DNA from: an uncultured Collinsella sp.
GTDB taxonomy: Bacteria > Actinomycetota > Coriobacteriia > Coriobacteriales > Coriobacteriaceae
Reading direction: 5' to 3'
Assembly: GCA_937925715.1 (NCBI GenBank)
Contig: CALAMG010000002.1
Location: 62,001-126,000, forward strand
DNA: 64,000 nucleotides
The notes beneath the pieces were generated by a model. It was not told the DNA's origin. It saw only the letters and a program-made list of their open reading frames with translations, and did not search any database. Below are positions 18,251 through 27,200 of the stretch, in pieces. Position 1 is the first letter of the stretch. Each line of letters starts with the position of its first letter. The translations under genes and the position numbers were made by a program.

Positions 18251-21058
18251 TTATGCGCCGTCCACAGCATCAGTCGTCGGCGTCGTCACGGTCGTTCCGG
18301 GCGCGATATAGCCGTATTCGAGCAGCACCGAAAGCGCATGCTGCTTCCAGGTGGCAAGCTCTTCATCAGTATAGTTGTCATGGGCCCATTCGTTCATCGC
18401 GTCCTCGGCGTCTTGGGGCACCAGGTCCTGGCTGTCCGCCATCAAGTACAGGATGCCTAAGATGTCGAAGTCCTGCTTGGTCATCTCTTTCTTGTTTGAT
18501 GTGCTGATGAGGCCGTGATCGATGCCGTAGCGGCAGATATCGGTCAAAACGGTAACGAGGCCCGTAGGAATCGGCGAAGCATCCTTCGTGGCGGCGGGCG
18601 CGGTGTCGTCAGTCACTGCAGTGGCATCGTCGCTCGCCGGAGCAGACTCGGCCGCGTTCACACCGGAAGCTGCCTGCTCTCCCTGGGCGGGAGCTGTGCT
18701 ATCCGTCGTTGCCGAAGCATCCCCCGAAGAAACGGACGTAACGCTCACCGACGTCTCGACCACGGTCGTCATCGGGTCGACCGGTGCGGGTGCGGCGATG
18801 ACCTCGGCCCAATCGGAATACACGCCGTCAATAAAGGCGCGAACATGGAAGGTGCCCGGTTGCGAGATGCTCATCGTGCCGTCCGTCGCGACCGAAATGC
18901 CCTTGCTCTCGAGCTCTTGGGCCTCCCAGCTGCAGACCCTATCGACTTCCTTACCCGTCGTGTCATAGACCGTAGCTGTCAGGCCTTCGATGCCGTTAAG
19001 GTTCTCCTCGACGCCGACGACGGTCTGTGCCGAGCCCTCGAGTTTGATGCTGCCGTTAAACGGCTCGGGCGCCACGTCGCTTACCTTATATTTATAGGCC
19101 GCGGCATCGATCTCGTCATTGGTCGAGACATGCCCGTTCACGTCCACATAGGTGTCCTCGGGGATAAAGTACTTTACGTAGGCGGTACCGGCCTTCTTGC
19201 CTACCACGACTTGTTCGTGGGTGACAGGGTCGGTCTGGATCTCGATGACGTCGGACTTGCACTCCTTGCCCTTTTTATCGACCACGCGCCAGTCGCCCGA
19301 CGACTTCACAAAGCCGTAGTAGTCAACATCGTCCTCGTCCCTTGCGCGCACGCGATAGGAAGAGATGGGGTCTTCCCCTCCCACCGTAAGCCTTCGGGTC
19401 TTATCGGTCTGCAGCGACACGAGAATCTTGGAGATGGGCTTAATGGGCTGCGGCGTGCCCAACTGCGTATCGACCGTCACCGACTCAAACGACAGATTGG
19501 AACCCGTAATGGACATGGGATAGGTCGCGGCCATGTCATTGAGCACGTTGCACGTGCGCGGGGCGCCACCGTTGCGCGAAGGCACCTCGCGATCGGCCAG
19601 GACCGAATTCCAATCGATGGCGCGCACCATGTGGTTGTTGGTGCGATGCGACCAGCTCGTGACGTTTCCGGCGGTGGTATCGTAGCCGTCGTCGCCACGA
19701 TGGGCGATTGAGCGCAGGAACAGGTTCTGCACGCCGTCGTTCGACTGATCGCCAAAGGTGGTGTAGAACGAGCGCTGGTCATAACCGGCGGTATGGAACT
19801 CCTGCACGGCGGCGTTGTCGTCGTAGCACTCGCCGTTCATGTTAAAGATAATCACGTCGAACGTCACGCCCACCGGCTGGTCATAGTCCTCGGACAGCGT
19901 CGTGGTAGAACTCGTCTGCTTGCTATTGACCTGCGTGTGCGCCGGGATCGTCATATTGACGGTAACCGACTGATTGTCCGTCGTGGTGATCGACTGTTCC
20001 TCGGTCTTGCTCGCCTCCCACAACTGGGACATCGTGGTTTCGGCCGAAAACGAAGTCTCGATCTCCTCGCTCGCTGTTGCGGGCACGCCCAGCGACTCCT
20101 TGAGGCTCACCGATGCGCCCCACGAGCCGCCTTTGGAATACGATGCGGATTCAGAAGTGCTCGTGCCGACCGTCTCCTCGGTACCGCGGGCGAGCGTGAT
20201 GCTCTGCGAGGCGTCCTCATAGCCGACGTTAAGTGCCGAGGTAACGAGCTCCTGCTCAGTCTTAGAATCGACAAAGGAATAGCCCGGCGCGTCCTCGGGC
20301 GCACAGTTAAGCTTGTTCACGCTGTTGAGCTGCTGAACTCTAAAGTTATAGAACGCGATGCCAAAGCCATTGAAATCGTACTGATAGGTGCCGCCGAGCT
20401 TGTCGACACAAGCAATGGTGGCATAGATGACGTCCTGCTCAGTCGTGTCTTTCGACAGTCCGTCGAGCGGCACGTTTTTACGGAAATCGGAGCCCTTCAG
20501 CTTGTGACCGATACAGCCGGCGATATCGTCGGTCAAGCGCTCGTAGACCGCATTGAGGCTTTTTGCAGATGTCAGACCACTCTGCTTCGATTTGTCGGCA
20601 CCATCGGAATGCTCACCGTTGCCGCCCGAAAGCGCATCATAGAGATAGATGTAGTGACCCTTGCCGAAGTCCTTCTCAAAGCCCTTGCCGGCGTGGTCCC
20701 AGTACAAAAAGTCACCGGAGTCGTCGCCTCCGCCATAGCCAAGGATGTTATAGGCTAGCGACGCCCAGTTGGGCAGGACCTTTCTGACGGCGGCCGTATA
20801 GAACGAGACGTTGTCGTACATCGAGGTACGGCCCTCGAGCTTGCCGTCATCGATATCTACAAACGTGCAGTCGCGATCGTTGACCGTAATGGTGAGCGGG
20901 TTGACCACGTCACCATAGAGCTCGTCGCGCGAATCATCCTGAAGGGCAAAACCGGCTGTCGGCATCCCGCAAAGCGCCGTGACCGCAACGACCACCCAGC
21001 ACAGGGCCATCCGTACTCCCCGACGCGCTCGTTGCAAATACCTGGTGAGGTTTTTCAT
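18251..21058 (-). CDS. Large secreted protein with an aerolysin/ETX-MTX2-like pore-forming segment
   Basis: This 935-residue exported protein is not a family I can name as a whole. Residues 1-38 are a signal peptide with a long basic n-region and a hydrophobic core (WVVVAVTALC) ending near TAGFA. Residues 40-285 form a domain I do not recognise. Residues 285-405 strongly resemble the aerolysin/ETX-MTX2 beta-pore fold: long Ser/Thr-rich amphipathic strands, a GGSWGASVSLKESLGVPA turn, and VNMTIPAHTQVNSKQ, which matches the VPPGT region of ETX-like toxins. After 405 come a further globular region, Ig-like modules (about 540-660 and 665-755), an Ala/Ser/Thr-rich linker (760-830) and a helical C-terminal domain. 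No LPxTG anchor is seen. GGGAGG precedes the ATG. It interrupts a housekeeping region between ppdK and rplS. Confidence 0.7.
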   Translation of the reverse strand: MKNLTRYLQRARRGVRMALCWVVVAVTALCGMPTAGFALQDDSRDELYGDVVNPLTITVNDRDCTFVDIDDGKLEGRTSMYDNVSFYTAAVRKVLPNWASLAYNILGYGGGDDSGDFLYWDHAGKGFEKDFGKGHYIYLYDALSGGNGEHSDGADKSKQSGLTSAKSLNAVYERLTDDIAGCIGHKLKGSDFRKNVPLDGLSKDTTEQDVIYATIACVDKLGGTYQYDFNGFGIAFYNFRVQQLNSVNKLNCAPEDAPGYSFVDSKTEQELVTSALNVGYEDASQSITLARGTEETVGTSTSESASYSKGGSWGASVSLKESLGVPATASEEIETSFSAETTMSQLWEASKTEEQSITTTDNQSVTVNMTIPAHTQVNSKQTSSTTTLSEDYDQPVGVTFDVIIFNMNGECYDDNAAVQEFHTAGYDQRSFYTTFGDQSNDGVQNLFLRSIAHRGDDGYDTTAGNVTSWSHRTNNHMVRAIDWNSVLADREVPSRNGGAPRTCNVLNDMAATYPMSITGSNLSFESVTVDTQLGTPQPIKPISKILVSLQTDKTRRLTVGGEDPISSYRVRARDEDDVDYYGFVKSSGDWRVVDKKGKECKSDVIEIQTDPVTHEQVVVGKKAGTAYVKYFIPEDTYVDVNGHVSTNDEIDAAAYKYKVSDVAPEPFNGSIKLEGSAQTVVGVEENLNGIEGLTATVYDTTGKEVDRVCSWEAQELESKGISVATDGTMSISQPGTFHVRAFIDGVYSDWAEVIAAPAPVDPMTTVVETSVSVTSVSSGDASATTDSTAPAQGEQAASGVNAAESAPASDDATAVTDDTAPAATKDASPIPTGLVTVLTDICRYGIDHGLISTSNKKEMTKQDFDILGILYLMADSQDLVPQDAEDAMNEWAHDNYTDEELATWKQHALSVLLEYGYIAPGTTVTTPTTDAVDGA

Positions 21059-21097
21059 CGCAGTCCTCCCGTCAGTTGCCAATGTATTGAACAAACG

Positions 21098-21133
21098 TAA
21101 AACGCCGCCGCGTCCACAAGGGGCGCGACGGCG
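21098..21133 (-). terminator. Intrinsic terminator after ppdK
   Basis: A 10-bp GC-rich stem (21103-21112 with 21124-21133, one wobble) is followed by TTTT on the minus strand, 41 bases after the ppdK stop. It lies just upstream of the secreted-protein gene, whose own promoter I cannot locate in the 40 bases between. Confidence 0.75.
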
Positions 21134-21173
21134 CGAAGGGGAACCTAAAAGGCGCAAATGGAACGCGACTCCG

Positions 21174-23924
21174 TTAAGCGGAACGCTTGGCCTCGAGCTT
21201 GGCCTGAGCGGCAGCCAGACGCGCCAGGGGCACGCGGTAAGGCGAGCAGGACACGTAGTCCACATCGGCCACGTTAAACAGGTCCTTGATGGACTTGGGG
21301 TCGCCGCCGTGCTCACCGCACACGCCAAAGTGCATGTCGGGATTGGTGGCACGACCCTTCTCGACGGCCATGCGCACGAGCTCCAGCACCGCCGAGTCGA
21401 TAGTCTCGAAGGGGTTGTCCTTCAAGATCTTCTTGTGCATGTACAGCGGAATGAACTTGGCCTCGGCATCGTCGCGGGAGAAGCCGAAGGTCGTCTGGGT
21501 GAGATCGTTGGTGCCAAAGCAGAAGAAGTCGGCGTGATGGGCGATCTCGTCAGCGACCATGCAGGCGCGCGGCAGCTCGAGCATCGTGCCCACGGGAATG
21601 TTGAGCTCGACGCCCTCCTCGGCGGAAACCTCGGCGATCACGCGCTCGATGACCTCGCGGGTCTGGACATGCTCGGCCGTGATGGAAACGAGCGGAACCA
21701 TGATCTCGGGGCGCGGGTCGACGCCTTCCTTGATAAGGCGAGCGGCAGCCGTTGCCACGGCACGGACCTGCATGAGCGGCAGGTCACCGAAGACGACTGA
21801 CAGGCGCACACCGCGCAGGCCGAGCATCGGGTTGGACTCGACCATGCCGTCGATACGGCGCAGGCGGGCACGCAGGGCGGCAAGCTCTACCTCGCCGGCG
21901 CCAGCGGCCTCCTTCTTGGTGATGGCGACCTCGAGCTCGCGAGGATTATCCAGGAACTCATGAAGCGGCGGATCGAGCAGGCGAACGACCACATCGCGAC
22001 CGGACATGGTCTTGAACATCGCCAAGAAGTCCTCAGTCTGAACCTTGAGCAGATCGGCCAGGGCCTGCTGCTTCACAGCCTCGTCGTCGGACAGGATGAA
22101 GCTCTGGATAATGTTCTTGCGATCGCCCAGGAACATGTGCTCGGTACGGCACAGACCGATGGCCTCGGCGCCAAACTCGAGCGCGAGCTCGGCATCCTCG
22201 GGGTTGTCGGCGTTGACGCGCACGTGGTTGGCGTGACCGTCGGTCTCGTCCAGGCGGATCTCGTCGGCCCAGGACAGGATGGTGTCCAAGTCGCCAGTGA
22301 GCTCGGCCGAAACCAGATCGACGGCGCCGTCGACGACGATGCCTTGAGTGCCGTCGATGGAGATGATGTCGCCCTCGTGCAGCACGCGATCGCTGTCCTC
22401 GATACGAACGACCTTCTCGGCAGCGTCGATATGGAAACGCTCGACACCGCAGACGCAGGGAGTACCCATGCCACGGGCGATAACGGCGGCGTGGCTTGTC
22501 TTGCCACCATGGCTCGTCAAGATACCCTCGGCGGCGACCATACCCTTCAGGTCGTCAGGGTTGGTCTCCCAGCGGACCAGAATGACTTTATGGCCCTCGG
22601 CAGAACGCGCGACGGCGTCATCGCTCGAGAACACGACCTCGCCCACGGCGGCACCGGGACTGGCGTTAAGGCCGCATGCGAGCGCCTCGTACTTCTTGGA
22701 GGAGTCGAACTGCGGGTGCAGGAGCTGGTCGAGCTGCGCAGGGTCGATGCGGCTCACGGCCTCCTCACGGGTGATGAGGCCCTCCTCGACCATCTCGATA
22801 GCGATGCGCAGGGCGGCGGTTGCCGTACGCTTGCCTACGCGGGTCTGGAGCATCCAGAGCTTACCCTGCTCGATGGTGAACTCGATGTCGCACATGTCAC
22901 GGTAGTGATCCTCAAGCGTCAGGAAGACATGCTCAAGCTCCTCACCTGCGGACTCGAGGCCCGGGGTGGTCTTGAGATCGGCGATGGGCTCGGTGTTGCG
23001 GATGCCGGCGACGACGTCCTCGCCCTGAGCGTTGACCAGAAAGTCGCCGTAGAACTCCTTGGTGCCGTCGGCCGGGTTGCGCGTAAAGGCGACACCGGTC
23101 GCCGAGGTCTCGCCCTTATTGCCAAAGGCCATGGCCTGGACGTTGACGGCGGTGCCAAGGTCGTCGGAAATGCCGTGCTGCTTGCGGTAGATGCAGGCGC
23201 GCTCGTTCATCCAACTACCAAAGACGGCCTGGATGGCAAGGCGCAGCTGAAGCTCCGGATCGTGCGGGAAGACGGGCTTGCCGTCCGCGACCTCGAGCTC
23301 GGGGTACACGGCGGCCTCGACGTTGTCGGAGAAAATGCCCTTAAAGGTCTCAACGAGCTCCTGCAGGTCCTCGGCCGAAAGCTCGGAGTCGACGCGAACG
23401 CCGGCGACCAGGCGGGCCTGGGTCAGGGCATTCTCGAACAAGTCGGCATCGACACCCATGACGACGTTGGAGAACATCTGGATAAAGCGACGATAGCTGT
23501 CCCAGGCAAAGCGCGGGTTCTGCGTCTGGGCGATAAGGCCCTGGACGGAGTCGTCGTTGAGGCCCAGGTTGAGGACTGTGTCCATCATGCCGGGCATAGA
23601 GAACGGAGCGCCCGAGCGCACCGACACGAGCAGCGGGTCACGGGCGTCGCCGAGCTTCTTGCCGCAGCGGGCCTCGAGGTCGGCCTCGGCGGCAATGATC
23701 TCGTCGAGCGCGCCTTCGGGCCAGACGTTGCCGGCACCAGAGTACTCGACGCAGGTCTGGCAGGTAATGGTAAAGCCACCGGGAACCGGTAGGCCGATAC
23801 GGCTCATCTCGGCAAGGTTAGCGCCTTTGCCGCCAAGCACGAAGTTCATGGACTTGTCGCCCTCAGTGACACAGGTGCCCTGGGCATCGGTTCCAAAACG
23901 GTAAACCCTCTTGCAATCGCTCAC
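21174..23924 (-). CDS. ppdK: Pyruvate, phosphate dikinase
   Basis: PPDK interconverts pyruvate, ATP and phosphate with PEP, AMP and pyrophosphate. In fermentative anaerobes it can run as a pyrophosphate-saving glycolytic step or as a PEP-forming step. The 916-residue protein has the N-terminal nucleotide-binding domain (GGKGANLAEMSRIGLPVPGGF), the central phosphohistidine domain (GGKTSHAAVIARGMGTPCVCG, catalytic His and the Thr targeted by the regulator) and the C-terminal PEP/pyruvate barrel (GLCRTEHMF, FCFGTNDLTQTTFGFSRDD, VCGEHGGDP). GTG at 23924 has GGGG 7-10 bases upstream. The adjacent ppsR encodes its bifunctional regulator. Confidence 0.97.
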   Translation of the reverse strand: MSDCKRVYRFGTDAQGTCVTEGDKSMNFVLGGKGANLAEMSRIGLPVPGGFTITCQTCVEYSGAGNVWPEGALDEIIAAEADLEARCGKKLGDARDPLLVSVRSGAPFSMPGMMDTVLNLGLNDDSVQGLIAQTQNPRFAWDSYRRFIQMFSNVVMGVDADLFENALTQARLVAGVRVDSELSAEDLQELVETFKGIFSDNVEAAVYPELEVADGKPVFPHDPELQLRLAIQAVFGSWMNERACIYRKQHGISDDLGTAVNVQAMAFGNKGETSATGVAFTRNPADGTKEFYGDFLVNAQGEDVVAGIRNTEPIADLKTTPGLESAGEELEHVFLTLEDHYRDMCDIEFTIEQGKLWMLQTRVGKRTATAALRIAIEMVEEGLITREEAVSRIDPAQLDQLLHPQFDSSKKYEALACGLNASPGAAVGEVVFSSDDAVARSAEGHKVILVRWETNPDDLKGMVAAEGILTSHGGKTSHAAVIARGMGTPCVCGVERFHIDAAEKVVRIEDSDRVLHEGDIISIDGTQGIVVDGAVDLVSAELTGDLDTILSWADEIRLDETDGHANHVRVNADNPEDAELALEFGAEAIGLCRTEHMFLGDRKNIIQSFILSDDEAVKQQALADLLKVQTEDFLAMFKTMSGRDVVVRLLDPPLHEFLDNPRELEVAITKKEAAGAGEVELAALRARLRRIDGMVESNPMLGLRGVRLSVVFGDLPLMQVRAVATAAARLIKEGVDPRPEIMVPLVSITAEHVQTREVIERVIAEVSAEEGVELNIPVGTMLELPRACMVADEIAHHADFFCFGTNDLTQTTFGFSRDDAEAKFIPLYMHKKILKDNPFETIDSAVLELVRMAVEKGRATNPDMHFGVCGEHGGDPKSIKDLFNVADVDYVSCSPYRVPLARLAAAQAKLEAKRSA

Positions 23925-23999
23925 GATACTTCCCCTTCCATGCGCTCTCGCGCACGACCGTGGTGACGAATCGGCCCGCCGGATGCGGGCCGTGAGGGA

Positions 24000-24005
24000 A
24001 CTATA
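24000..24005 (-). promoter_or_regulatory. Probable -10 element of ppdK
   Basis: TATAGT on the minus strand lies about 75 bases upstream of ppdK with no good -35 box at the expected distance, which would fit an activator-dependent promoter. The resulting leader contains a perfect 7-bp hairpin (23973-23979 with 23985-23991). Confidence 0.4.
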
Positions 24006-24046
24006 CGGCGGGATTTGAATGGGCTTGAGCAGAGGATACGCGGTTT

Positions 24047-24094
24047 GGTAAACGTGCTAAAACTAGCGGTAAACGGTAGGTAAAGGTGGTTACC
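24047..24094. promoter_or_regulatory. Phased GGTAAA direct repeats upstream of ppdK, possible regulator site
   Basis: GGTAAACG occurs at 24047 and again at 24068 (21 bases on), and GGTAAAGG at 24079 (11 bases on). A GGTTACC palindrome ends at 24094. The spacings are close to two and one helical turns. The array lies about 50-100 bases upstream of the likely ppdK transcription start, in a stretch much richer in A and T than the genes around it. Confidence 0.4.
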
Positions 24095-24190
24095 TTATGA
24101 AGATACCACTACAAGAAACTCGCAGGTCAAATGCAAGTTATTTGCTAAATCGCTTTATCAGTATCAGGTTTTTTAAGCTAATCCAATAAG

Positions 24191-25066
24191 CTAGCTTTGT
24201 TGGGCGCGGCGGGCGGCACGGCGGGCTCTTGCCTCTTGAATTTCTTCGAGGTGGGCAATGATCTCGGAGGCACTCTCCTCGATCGCCTTGCCGTCGGTGC
24301 GCACCACAAAGCAACCCAGACGTTTCATGAGGGCACGAGCCTCCTCGAGCTCACTGCGTACACTCTCGGGCTCGGCATAGGAGCCGGCAACGGCACGGGC
24401 ATAGTCGTCGCCCAGGCGGCTATCGCGAATCTCGGAAATCACATCGACGGTCGAAATCAGACCGAAGAGACGCATCGGATCGACCTCGTAAATCGACTTG
24501 GGCGGCTCCATACCGTGCGCCAACGGAACGTTGGCGACCTTGTAGCCCTGATAGGCCAAATACATCGACAACGGCGTCTTGGACGTGCGGGATACGCCCA
24601 GCAGCACGATATCGGCAGCCGACAGATCGTCGCAACCGCGTCCGTCATCGTGCTCGACAAAGTACTCCATGGCCTCGATGCGGTGGAAATACCGGTCATC
24701 GGTCTTATGGATCACACCCGCCACTCCTTTTGGCGGCACGCCAATAAGCGACGACAGCACCGCAAGCGTCGGGCCAATCAGGTCGACCGAGCGAATGTGC
24801 AGCATACCCAAGTAGTCGAGCACACGAGCACGGAGCGCCGGATTGACAATAGTGTGGAACACGGCGATATCACGATGGTCGGCATCGACACGCGGTCCCA
24901 CAAACGACTTGACCTGCTCCACCGAGGTCACCTTAGGCAGACGAAAGAGACGAAAAGCCCCTTCATCAAATTGCCCGGACGCCGCAAGCACCACCTCACA
25001 AGCGGTATCACCGAGCGAGTCGGAGATAACGATAACGGTGGGACGAGCGGTGACCGGGCAATCCAT
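24191..25066 (-). CDS. ppsR: PPDK regulatory protein (bifunctional serine/threonine kinase and phosphorylase)
   Basis: This DUF299-family protein would inactivate PPDK by ADP-dependent phosphorylation of the Thr next to the catalytic His and reactivate it by phosphate-dependent dephosphorylation. The 291-residue sequence has the N-terminal TVIVISDSLGDTA and the diagnostic GVSRTSKTPLSMYLAYQGYKVANVPL nucleotide-binding region (about residues 155-180). ATG at 25066 has AAAGGAG 6 bases upstream. Location directly upstream of ppdK supports PPDK rather than PEP synthase as the target. The last 15 residues are an Ala/Arg/Gln tail. Confidence 0.94.
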   Translation of the reverse strand: MDCPVTARPTVIVISDSLGDTACEVVLAASGQFDEGAFRLFRLPKVTSVEQVKSFVGPRVDADHRDIAVFHTIVNPALRARVLDYLGMLHIRSVDLIGPTLAVLSSLIGVPPKGVAGVIHKTDDRYFHRIEAMEYFVEHDDGRGCDDLSAADIVLLGVSRTSKTPLSMYLAYQGYKVANVPLAHGMEPPKSIYEVDPMRLFGLISTVDVISEIRDSRLGDDYARAVAGSYAEPESVRSELEEARALMKRLGCFVVRTDGKAIEESASEIIAHLEEIQEARARRAARRAQQS

Positions 25067-25100
25067 GCGGGGCTCCTTTTGCGCTTATGCGCAGGCTAGC

Positions 25101-27197
25101 TTACTTTTTGCGAGCAAGCTCACCGATGTTGGCGATGCCGGAGAAAACGGCCTCGAAGCGGTTGAGCAGCTTAAGGCGATTATCGCGGAGCTGCTCGTCC
25201 TTGTCCATGACCATAACCTCGTCGAAGAAACGGTCGATGGGCGCGCGCAGGGCGGCCAGAGCGGCAAACGCGGCCGGATAATCCTCGGCGGCGAGAGCGG
25301 CATCGACGGCGGTCTGAGCGGCCTCGGAGGCGTCAGCAAGCGCAAGCTCGACCTCGCCCATTAGGCTGCGGTCGTACTCCGCACCCAGCTCGGGCTTGGA
25401 GATATGCGCGGCGCGGGCATAGGCGGTGGCCAGGTTGTCGAAGGTCTCGGCATCGTTCTTGCGGGCCTCGTCGAGGGCGGCACAGCGGGCGAAGAAGACC
25501 GACGGCGCGATGATGTGCACCGCGGAGACGGCGGCAACAGTATCGGCCGGAATCTTCTCATCGCGGGCCATGCTCACCAAACGGCCGTGGAAGAAGTCGC
25601 GAACCTGCTGGGCGACCTCGGCGGCGTCGAACACAATACCCTGCTCGCTATAGAGCTCGAGCGCAAAGTCGATGAGCGACGTGGGGTCGATCGGCAGACG
25701 GTCGCGCAGGATGTTGATGATGCCGATGGCGGCACGACGCAGCGCGTACGGGTCGGAAGAGCCGGTCGGGGGCTCGCCGATGGCAAAGATGCCGGCAATG
25801 GTATCGAGCTTGTCGGCGCAGGCCACGATGCAGCCAGCGGTGCCCTCGGGCAGCTCGTCGCCAGCAAAACGGGGACGATAGTGATCGCGGATAGCATGTG
25901 CGACCTCGTCGTTCTCCCCCATCGCGGAGGCGTAATAACCGCCCATCACGCCCTGCTGGCTCGTGAACTCGACGACGGCGTTGGACACCAGGTCGGCCTT
26001 GCACAGGTGAGCGGCGCGGCCGGCGTCGGCGGCCAGGTGGGCACCCAGGTGAGCCTCGCGGGCAATAGCGAGCGCGAGCTGCTCAATACGCTCGGACTTG
26101 GCGAGCACACTGCCGAGCTTCTCCTGGAAGGCGACCTTGGCCAGACGCTCACGGAACTCGTCGAGGGAGATCTTCAGATCCTCCTCGTAGAAGAACTTGG
26201 CGTCGTCCAGGCGGGCGCGCACGACACGCTCGTTGCCGTCGATCACGCGCTCGGCATTCTCGGGCTTGCTGTTGGAGACGACCACGAACTCACGCGTCAG
26301 CTTGCCCTCGCCATCATAGATTGGGAAGTAGCGCTGGTTGGTGAGCATAGACTCGCAGATGATCTCGTGCGGCACCTTGAGGAACTCCTCATCGAAGGTA
26401 CCGACGAGCACCGTCGGCCACTCGCAGAGGTTGATGACCTCCTCAAAGACCTTCTTGGGCGTATCGACGTGGCAGCCGGGGCGCGCAGCCTCGACCTCGG
26501 CGATACCGGCAAGGATGGCCTCACGACGGCGCTCGGCAGAAAGCACGCCGGCGTCCTCGAGCACTTGCTCGTAAACAGCGGGGCTGGCGACCACATGGTC
26601 ACCGGGACCAAGCACGCGGTGGCCGCGCGTGGTGTTGCCACTCGTCACGTCGGCAAACGACACGGGCACGACGTCCTCGCCCAGAAGGCAGCAGATCCAA
26701 CGGACCGGACGCACGAACGTGGCGTGCTCGTGGCCCCAGCGCTGAGAGCGGTAGTTGGGCCACTGCAGGCCGGCGATGGTCTTCTCGCACAGGGCCGTCA
26801 GAATCGGGATGGCCGGGGCGGAAGGGATGTTCTTCTCGGCAAAGACGTACTCACGGCCGTCGGTGTCCTCGCGACGGACCAGATCCTCGGCAGCCACACC
26901 GCACTTGCGGGCGAAGCCCTGGGCGGCCTTGGTGGCGTTACCGTCGGCATCGAAGGCGATGTTGGCCGCGGGGCCGCGCTTGACCTCGTGAACCTCGTCG
27001 GTCGCGGTGGCGACGTCGGCAACGAGCGCAGCCAGGCGGCGCGGGCTCGAGATCACGCGGACCTCGCCGTGGGCCAGACCGGCCTCGTCGAGACCCTTGG
27101 CGATCATGGTGCCAAGCTGCTTGACGGCATTGTTCAGCGGTGCAGAGGGCATTTCCTCCGTACCGATCTCAAACAGGAAATCCTTAGCGTCTGCCAT
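25101..27197 (-). CDS. glyS: Glycyl-tRNA synthetase beta subunit
   Basis: This is the tRNA-binding subunit of the bacterial alpha2-beta2 GlyRS. The 698-residue length matches the family. Recognisable blocks are the N-terminal FLFEIGTEEMPS, VISSPRRLAALV, the central EFVVVSNSKPENAERVIDGN (paired with LLTNQRYFPIYD, here SMLTNQRYFPIYDGEG) and the C-terminal DALR-like anticodon region ending FDEVMVMDKDEQLRDNRLKLL. It begins three bases after glyQ, as in other bacteria. Confidence 0.97.
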   Translation of the reverse strand: MADAKDFLFEIGTEEMPSAPLNNAVKQLGTMIAKGLDEAGLAHGEVRVISSPRRLAALVADVATATDEVHEVKRGPAANIAFDADGNATKAAQGFARKCGVAAEDLVRREDTDGREYVFAEKNIPSAPAIPILTALCEKTIAGLQWPNYRSQRWGHEHATFVRPVRWICCLLGEDVVPVSFADVTSGNTTRGHRVLGPGDHVVASPAVYEQVLEDAGVLSAERRREAILAGIAEVEAARPGCHVDTPKKVFEEVINLCEWPTVLVGTFDEEFLKVPHEIICESMLTNQRYFPIYDGEGKLTREFVVVSNSKPENAERVIDGNERVVRARLDDAKFFYEEDLKISLDEFRERLAKVAFQEKLGSVLAKSERIEQLALAIAREAHLGAHLAADAGRAAHLCKADLVSNAVVEFTSQQGVMGGYYASAMGENDEVAHAIRDHYRPRFAGDELPEGTAGCIVACADKLDTIAGIFAIGEPPTGSSDPYALRRAAIGIINILRDRLPIDPTSLIDFALELYSEQGIVFDAAEVAQQVRDFFHGRLVSMARDEKIPADTVAAVSAVHIIAPSVFFARCAALDEARKNDAETFDNLATAYARAAHISKPELGAEYDRSLMGEVELALADASEAAQTAVDAALAAEDYPAAFAALAALRAPIDRFFDEVMVMDKDEQLRDNRLKLLNRFEAVFSGIANIGELARKK

Positions 27198-27200
27198 GGC

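Noticed and set aside
18251..21058. Sortase-anchored surface adhesin
   Set aside because: No LPxTG-type motif, terminal hydrophobic helix or basic tail is present at the C-terminus; it ends in a helical domain and a Thr-rich stretch.
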